Positions 12,742 through 21,700 of a stretch of DNA of 64,000 nucleotides are shown one piece after another. Within the stretch, counting starts at the first letter, position 1, and each line of letters opens with the position of its first letter. The DNA is taken from contig CM049307.1 of NCBI GenBank assembly GCA_026874595.1, positions 24,774,362 through 24,838,361 on the forward strand. Reading direction: 5' to 3'. The stretch comes from Sipunculus nudus (taxonomy: Eukaryota > Annelida > Sipuncula > Golfingiida > Sipunculidae). The notes under the pieces are model-generated. The model did no database searches. It worked only from the letters and a program-made list of their open reading frames with translations, and was not told the DNA's origin. The position numbers were made by a program, and so were the translations under genes.

Positions 12742-15700
12742 GTCTGTTTATACATCAGGTTTCTGATCAGGAGCACGCTGGCATCAGGTCCGTTTATACA
12801 TCAGGTTTCTGATCAGGAGCACGCTGGCATCAGGTCCGTTTATACATCAGGTTTCTGATCAGGAGCACGCTGGCATCAGGTCCGTTTATACATCAGGTTT
12901 CTGAACAGGAGCACGCTGGCTTCAGGTGTGTTTATACATCAGGTTTATGATCAGCAGCACGCTGGTATCAGGTCTGTTTATACATCAGGTGTTTGATCAG
13001 GAGCACGCTGGGATCAGGTCTGTTTATACATCAGGTGTTTGATCAGGAGCATGCTGGTATCAGGTCTGTTTATACATCAGGTGTTTGATCAGGAGCATGC
13101 TGGCATCAGGTGTTTATACGTCAGGTTTATGATCAGCAGCACGCTGGGATCAGGTCCGTTTATACATCAGGTTTCTGATCAGGAGCATGCTGGTATAAGG
13201 TCTGTTTATACATCAGGTGTTTGATCAGGAGCACGCTGGGATCAGGTCTGTTTATACATCAGGTGTTTGATCAGCAGCACGCTGGGATCAGGTCTGTTTA
13301 TACATCAGGTGTTTGATCAGGAGCATGCTGGCATCAGGTGTTTATACATCAGGTTTATGATCAGCAGCACGCTGGGATCAGGTCTGTTTATACATCAGGT
13401 TTCTGATCAGGAGCAAGCTGGTATCAGGTCTGTTTATACATCAGGTGTTTGATCAGGAGCACGCTGGGATCAGGTCTGTTTATTCATCAGGTTTCTGATT
13501 AGGAGCACGCTGGCATCAGGTCCGTTTATACCTCAGGTTTCTGATCAGGAGCACGCTGGCATCAGGTGTTTATACATCAGGATTATGATCAGCAGCACGC
13601 TGGGATCAGGTCTGTTTATACATCAGGTTTCTGATCAGGAGCACGCTAGGATCAGGTGTTTATACATCAGGTGTTTGATCAGCAGCACGCTGGGATCAGG
13701 TGTTTATACATCAGGTTTATGATCAGCAGCACGCTGGGATCAGGTCTGTTTATACATCAGGTTTCTGATCAGGAGCACGCTGGCATCAGGTCGGTTTATA
13801 CATCAGGTGTTTGATCAGCAGCACGCTGGGATCAGGTCTGTTTATACATCAGGTTTCTGATCAAGAGCACGCTGGGATCAGGTCTGTTTATTCATCAGGT
13901 TTCTGATCAGGAGCACGCTGGCATCAGGTGTTTATACATCAGGTTTATGATCAGCAGCACGCTGGGATCAGGTCTGTTTATACATCAGGTTTCTGATCAG
14001 GAGCACGCTGGCATCAGGTGTTTATACAGCAGGTGTTTGATCAGCAGCACGCTGGGATCAGGTCTGTTTATACATCAGGTTTCTGATCAGGAGCACGCTG
14101 GGATCAGGTCTGTTTATTCATCAGGTTTCTGATCAGGAGCACGCTGGCATCAGGTGTTTATACATCAGGTTTATGATCAGCAGCACGCTGGGATCAGGTC
14201 TGTTTATACATCAGGTTTCTGATCAGGAGCACGCTGGCATCAGGTGTTTATACATCAGGTGTTTGATCAGCAGCACGCTGGGATCAGGTCTGTTTATACA
14301 TCAGGTTTCTGATCAGGAGCACGCTGGGATCAGGTCTGTTTATTCATCAGGTTTCTGATCAGGAGCACGCTGGCATCAGGTGTTTATACATCAGGTTTAT
14401 GATCAGCAGCACGCTGGGATCAGGTCTGTTTATACATCAGGTTTCTGATCAGGAGCACGCTGGCATCAGGTGTTTATACATCAGGTGTTTGATCAGCAGC
14501 ACGCTGGGATCAGGTCTGTTTATACATCAGGTTTCTGATCAGGAGCACGCTGGGATCAGGTCTGTTTATTCATCAGGTTTCTGATCAGGAGCACGCTGGC
14601 ATGAGGTGTTTATACATCAGGTTTATGATCAGCAGCACGCTGGGATCAGGTCTGTTTATACATCAGGTTTCTGATCAGGAGCACGCTGGCATCAGGTGTT
14701 TATACATCAGGTGTTTGATCAGCAGCACGCTGGGATCAGGTCTGTTTATACATCAGGTTTCTGATCAGGAGCACGCTGGAATCAGGTCTGTTTATTCATC
14801 AGGTTTCTGATCAGGAGCACGCTGGCATCAGGTCCGTTTATACATCAGGTTTCTGATCAGGAGCACGCCGGCATCAGATGTGTTTATACATCAGGTTTAT
14901 GATCAGGAGCACGCTGGCATCAGGTCTGTTTATACATCAGGTGTTTGATCAGGAGCACGCTGGCATCAGGTCCGTTTATACATCAAGTTAATGATCAGCA
15001 GCACGCTGGGATCAGGTCTGTTTATACATCAGGTGTTTGATGTGGAGCACGCTGGGATCAGGTCTGTTTATACATCAGGTTTCTGATCAGGAGCACGCTG
15101 GCATCAGGTCCATTTATACATCAGGTTTCTGATCAGGAGCACGCCGGCATCAGGTCCGTTTATACATCAGGTTTCTGATCAGGAGCACGCTGGGATCAGG
15201 TGTTTATACATCAGGTTTATGATCAGCAGCACGCTGGTATCAGGTCTGTTTTATACATCAGGTGTTTGATCAACAGCACGCTGGGATCAGGTCTGTTTAT
15301 ACATCAGGTTTCTGATCAGGAGCACGCTGGCATCAGGTCCGTTTATACATCAGATTTCTGATCAGGAGCACGCTGGCATCAGGTGTGTTTATACATCAGG
15401 TTTATGATCAGCAGCACGCTGGGATTAGGTCTGTTTATACATCAGGTGTTTGATCAGGAGCACGCTGGGATCAGGTCAGTACATACATCAGGTTTCTGAC
15501 CAGGAGCACGCTGGCATCAGGTCCGTTCATACATCAGGTTTCTGATCAGGAGCACGCTGGCATCAGGTGTGTTTATACATCAGGTTTATGATAAGCAGGA
15601 CGCTGGGATCAGGTCTGTTTATACATCAGGTGTTTGATCAGGAGCACGCTGGTATCAGGTCTGTTTAAACATCAGGTTTTTGATCAGGAGCACGCTGGCA

Positions 15701-18700
15701 TCAGGTCCGTTTATACATCAGGTTTCTGATCAGGAGCACGCTGGCATCAGGTGTGTTTATACATCAGGTTTATGATCAGCAGCACGCTGGGATCAGGTCT
15801 GTTTATACATCAGGTGTTTGATCAGGAGCACGCTGGCATCAGGTCTGTTTATACATCAGGTGTTTTATCAGGAGCACGCTGGTATCAGGTCTGTTTATAA
15901 TTCAGGTTTCTGATCAGGAGCACGCTGGTATCAGGTCTGTTTATGCATCAGGTTTCTGATCAGGAGCACTCTGGCATCAGGTCTGTTTATACATCAGGTT
16001 TCTGATCAGGAGCACGCTGGTATCAGGTCTGTTTATACATCAGGTTTCTGATCAGGAGCACGCTGGTATCAGGTCTGTTTATACATCCGGTGTTTGATGA
16101 GAAGCACGCTGGTATCAGGTTTGTTTATGCATCAGGTTTCTGACCAGGAGCACGCTGGTATCAGGTTTGTTTATGCATCAGGTTTCTGATCAGGAGCACG
16201 CTGGTATCAGGTCTGTTTATGCATCAGGTTTCTGATCAGGAGCACGCTGGTATCAGGTCTGTTTATACATCAGGTTTCTGATCAGAAGCATGCTGGTATC
16301 AGGTTTGTTTATGCATCAGGTTTCTGATCGGGAGCACGCTGGTATCAGGTTTGTTTATGCATCAGGTTTCTGATCAGGAGCACGTTGGTATCAGTTCTGT
16401 TTACACATCAGGTTTCTGATCAGGAGCACGCTGGTATCAGGTCTGTTTATAATTCAGGTTTCTGATCAGGAGCACGCTGGTATCAGGTCTGTTTATACAT
16501 CAGGTGTTTGATCAGGAGCACGCTGGCATCAGGTCTGTTTATACATCAGGTTTCTGATCAGGAGCACGCTGGTATCAGGTCTGTTTATACATCAGGTGTT
16601 TGATCAGGAGCACGCTGGTATCAGGTCTGTTTATACATCAGGTTTCTGATCAGGAGCACGCTGGTATCAGGTCTGTTTATACATCAGGTGTTTGATCAGG
16701 AGCACGCTGGCATCAGGTCTGTTCATACATCAGGTGTTTGATCAGGAGCACGCTGGTATCAGGTCTGTTTATGCATCAGGTTTCTGATCAGGAGCACGCT
16801 GGTATCAGGTCTGTTTATGCATCAGGTTTCTGATCAGGAGCACGCTGGCATCAGGTCTGTTTATACATCAGGTTTCTGATCAGGAGCACGCTGGTATCAG
16901 GTCTGTTTATACATCAGGTTTCTGATCAGGAGCACGCTGGTATCAGGTCTGTTTATACATCCGGTGTTTGATCAGAAGCACGCTGGCATCAGGTCTGTTT
17001 ATACATCAGGTTTCTGATCAGGAGTACGCTGGCATCAGGTGTGTTTAAACATGAAGTTTCTGACCAGGAGCACACTGGTATCAGGTCTGTTTATGCATCA
17101 GGTTTCTGATCAGGAGCACTCTGGCATCAGGTCTGTTTATACATCAGGTTTCTGATCAGGAGCACGCTGGTATCAGGTCTGTTTAAACATCAGGTTTATG
17201 ATCAGGAGCACGCTGGCACCAGGTCTGATTATAGAACAGTTTAAGATTAAAAGCACGCTAGCAAGGTTCCCTGTTCAAATCTGCTTAAGACTGTAGGAAA
17301 GTAGTGAAATATATATGAACCCCCAAGGGTCAGCTCTAACTGTTATCTCTGATTTTCCATGAGTGCCTATCACAAATCTGAAAGTTGTAAAGTTTTATTC
17401 AAATACATTCATTGTCATACGGATTCCTTCATCCATAATCAGTAAAGAATGCCAGCTGTCCACATAACACGTTAACACTTATTTCAATGAACTTGCTGAT
17501 TATACATCAATGATCGAGGATTTTAAGTCATAATTTTTTTCTTTGTTTCAGACAATGTGCCGAATATGGTAGGTGATGCTATTTCATCGAGAAGTGTTGC
17601 TCGTCTGAAAAGAATAGGCATCGGAAGCAAGAAGAGGTCAAAGGTGAGTAGTTTCCTGCTCAGGCACTGAGTGTGACGAGGACATTAGTATTATAATACC
17701 TCGGTAATATCAAGATAAGCCACCACATATATGATGTAATGTTTTTAATGTCAGCTATTCACCTGCATTATGTGTAGAATTTATGTGGTCTGGTTTGTTA
17801 TGCATACATATTGATGGACTTTATAAGTAATTCCTGCAAAAAAAAAGGTTTTATAACATCCCCGTGACGGACGTACCAGCTTTTTTTATCTACAATCTGT
17901 CAAACACGGTAAATGTGTTAAGAAAAAAAGAACTTCTGGTAAGGTATGGGAAGCAGAGACAAGGCCCAATATTTACATGGAAGGGTTCTTTATGGGCTCC
18001 TTGCCAATCAAGTGTACCCTTGCGGAGCTGCCATTGCGGCATTACGGCTGTATCAATATACTGATATATCGATACATATCGATACCCCACATCGATACTG
18101 TTACCGATACGCCTTGCATGGTGTATCGTCGTTCAGATGAAAAAAAAAACAACTGCTCACAAATATAGATACAAAGGATACATCCTAACCTAAACTATAA
18201 TTAGAGTTATTAATAAAGCTTAAGCTGTTTTTTATTTCTTAAATTGACCTTTTAAGACTGAAATAACGTCACGTATTCTCGTGTGATCGACTGGATAAGA
18301 AATATATATTGTTATGGGGTGACATAAAAGCGGACCGAACTGTCTCGCTAGTGAAGCTTGCTTTTCTAGCGAAGCGGTTGGTGCGCCGAACATGTGCGCC
18401 ACCGACATGGGTTCGAAACCCGGATCGGCCCAACGTTTTCCCTTGAACAGTTTGTCTTCGTAACAAAATGGGGGCTGGTCCAGGATGACGGTAAAATTTG
18501 TGGCCCAGGGAATAAGCTCACCAAAGCGTGACTCCTGGGATAGTTAGTCTTGTTCTGATAGCAGAACACTCTTAAGAGGGGGTGTGTTACGGGGTGACAT
18601 AAAAGCGAACCGAACTGTCTCGCTAGTGAACCTTGCTTTTTTTTTGCACGCCGGACTTGTGCGCCACCGTTATGGGTTCGAATCCCGGAGAGGCCCAGAA

Positions 18701-21700
18701 GTTTTCCCTTAAAAATTTGTCTTCGTAACAAAAAGGGGGCTCGTCCAACGTGACGGTAAATTTTGTGTCCCAGGAAATAAGCTCACCAAAGTGTGACTCC
18801 TGGGATAATTAGTCTTGTTTTGATAGCCGAACGCGCATAAGAGGGGGTGTGTTAGGGGTGACATAAAAGCGGACTGAACTGTCTCACTAGTAAAGCTTGC
18901 TTTTCTAGCAAGCGGTTGGTACACCGGACATGTGCGCCACCGACAGTGGTTCGAATTCCGGATTGGCCCAACGTTTTCCCCATAACATTTTGTCTTCGTA
19001 ACAATATATATACAGTTCTCGGCGCTTAAATGACAAATGACATCGCGTGTGAGCGATGATAAACAAATATTACGGTCTTTTTATTTTTGTTTAAGACAAT
19101 ATTTATTCACAAAAATGATACACAAAGAACAATGAAGCGTATCGTCAATACTTATCGGGAATCGCTTTAAATATATCGCAATACATATTGTACCTGAACA
19201 GGCTGACCCATACCCAGCTATATGAGGCATGTTTTATGGATTCTGTTTTGTACTATTAGTTCGGTTACGCAATTTATTATGCTAAAATATATCATGAAAT
19301 ATGAATCGTTAACATTGCTAAATGAACGCGGAATACAATATAATAAGCACGTCCTTGCGTAAAATATACTACCACTCACGCATGATACGTCTAAAATGTA
19401 TCCATGCAGGGCCAGTTGCAGTTGCTTCTTTGGAGTAAGATTTGATATACAAAAGTGTCTGCGTGAGAAAAATTTATAAAACTCTCCCGCCCAAGGGCGT
19501 GTCTGCAAAGACAAACAAGCATGCATAGAGAGGACAGAAAGATATGGTTTTAAAATATCCACTGTAACTGCACACTGAGTACTGCACAGCACGAGAGTAC
19601 GAATCCGCTGGTTAGGGTTTGTGGGCGTCATAATCTGCCACCCACATTGCCCCCTGGCTTCTAAATACCCCAGCGGCGTAGGTATAAATGTAGTGATGAT
19701 GGTGTAACGTATATGCATGGAAAACTTGCGGGATATACGTAGGCCTGGAGAGTCAGGCGTAGAGTATAGGATTGCACATTAATTAATTATTAGTGACAAG
19801 AAGTGGCTGTACACTGGGGTGGTCAGCTAGAACATGATACGTTTGGTATGTAGGAACTAGGAACCCATGGGGGATAGGGCGAGTCAGGGGTCTGCTGCAG
19901 GACATACAAGTGTAGGGATTCGAGCTGGCTGGTCAACTCTACCATGTTTGCTGTACACCGCTCTTGCTCATAGTAAAGGTGTCTTACATGATCCATCCGA
20001 GTTTTTGGTTTATCGACGACCTTAAGAACCCAAAGCGAACCCAATAGTCGTTACAATGGTAATGTAAGTGCGTTCAAATAGGATGGACACGATTTTCAAG
20101 GCAAATTATTTCTAGGCACATAAACGAAGGTGATTTTGTGGTAAGGACTTCACGGAATAAGTACTCTTTAAAACATATGCATGTAAAATGTAAACAGAGG
20201 GTATGCAACAGATTTTGATTTTTTTAAGATGGACAGTGGAGAAAAGTAGTCCCGGCCGTCCCACACCGCCTTACTGGAAGAGGTTCGTTTTGAGTAGAAA
20301 CGACCTCTGGCGGGAGGATGAGGTAATAACTCACCGACTCTAAAGCCTGCATAAATGACCTGGTATAATGTCTCATTCATGAACAGAAGATTATTGCACT
20401 GTTAACAGCATGATTTACTCTGCAGAAAATAAAAGAGAGTAGCAAACCATCTAGGGATACATTCAAAAGTTCAAGTTCCGGGGGTGAAACTGTACAGGGG
20501 GAGTTCATATTGCGCGACCCTCAACATGGCAGACAGAACCGGGTGTTTACTCGCACACAGCGTAAGTGAAGCATCTGTCCGTTGTATCTTAATCATTTTC
20601 AGGATTTCAATAACATGAAATGATAATGAGGAAAGTATTCAAGAGGCTGATTTAATTTTCAAAAAGTCATTACTTTTTGTTACCGTGATTTGGATCGAGA
20701 CCGATAAGTACAGTTCTACGACATGTCCAACTTCTGACTACTTAATTATATCCATTTACATCATATTCCTGCGACCTGGCAATAGCATTTAATTCCCATG
20801 CCTTTAATATGTCAAGATTTTCCAAACTGATAATTTATATTTTTTATTAAGCGACGCTTCAGACTGTAGCGTTACTAGCCGAAGATGCTGTGACGTCATC
20901 GAGCAAAGAATCCGGACACGAAGACGCATCGACGTAAGTGCATTTCAAGTGTACACTTAAAGCAGAAGGAAATTGGTCTTAGAAACATTCAAATTTGTCA
21001 CTAAGATATTATTTATTTAGTATCGATCTGAACATTTGATAAGTTGTTAATTACACCTGAGTCTACAAAACGATTACATGTATATATAATCATACGACAT
21101 ACCTGATTCCAAAACTACTTATTTTAGCTCAGAGGACGATTCATCACACGGTGCCCATACAAGTAACTATCAACCTCGTACGTACCGGGCCATGTATAAA
21201 AAGAACTGCAAGACCAACGGGTACCAGTCGTCGTTAAAGAGAAGTGACATACAAATAGAAACTGCTCTGCCGCCGAATCAGCAAGAAAACAGGGCGGTAA
21301 CTAAAGATCTGCGTCTAACCAGGAAGGCTTGGTTCGCTGATGTCAGCGCTTTTGAGCGAGTTATTGATAAAAAAGCAAGGTCAACTACAGAAGTACTGAA
21401 CCCCCGAAATGAAAACCTACTACAGACAAAAGGAGAGGAAGGTAGGGAACGATTGAATGTTCAAGGAAAAGTAGGTAATGTTTCTATGGTGACGATAAAA
21501 GTTCCTCCTCCTCCCCGTGAGCCTGCGCCTACAACTCCCCGCAGGGAGCAACAGGAACAGCATAACCACTCCATGCATTATCGCACCGATATTCCAGCGA
21601 CTAAAAGCAGGGCCTCCGACACTGACCACATATACATGGATGTTACTGACTCGTACACCACCAGAGACCAGCTACCAACACATCCACCACCATTGCCTCC

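Noticed and set aside
12627-14810. Series of 61-69-codon open frames on the plus strand (LFIHQVSDQEHAGIR repeats)
   Set aside because: They are the translation of the minisatellite, recur at its 226-bp period and have no independent start or splice support.
12718-17240. CRISPR-like array
   Set aside because: The units are contiguous with no unique spacers, and the genome is eukaryotic.
18362-18430. Genuine tRNA gene
   Set aside because: A and B boxes are present, but the sequence recurs within three LTR-like units and does not show a clean acceptor stem and anticodon arm.
19218-19718. 166-codon minus-strand open frame
   Set aside because: No domain, no splice context, and it overlaps the end of the repeat-rich section; chance opening is likely.
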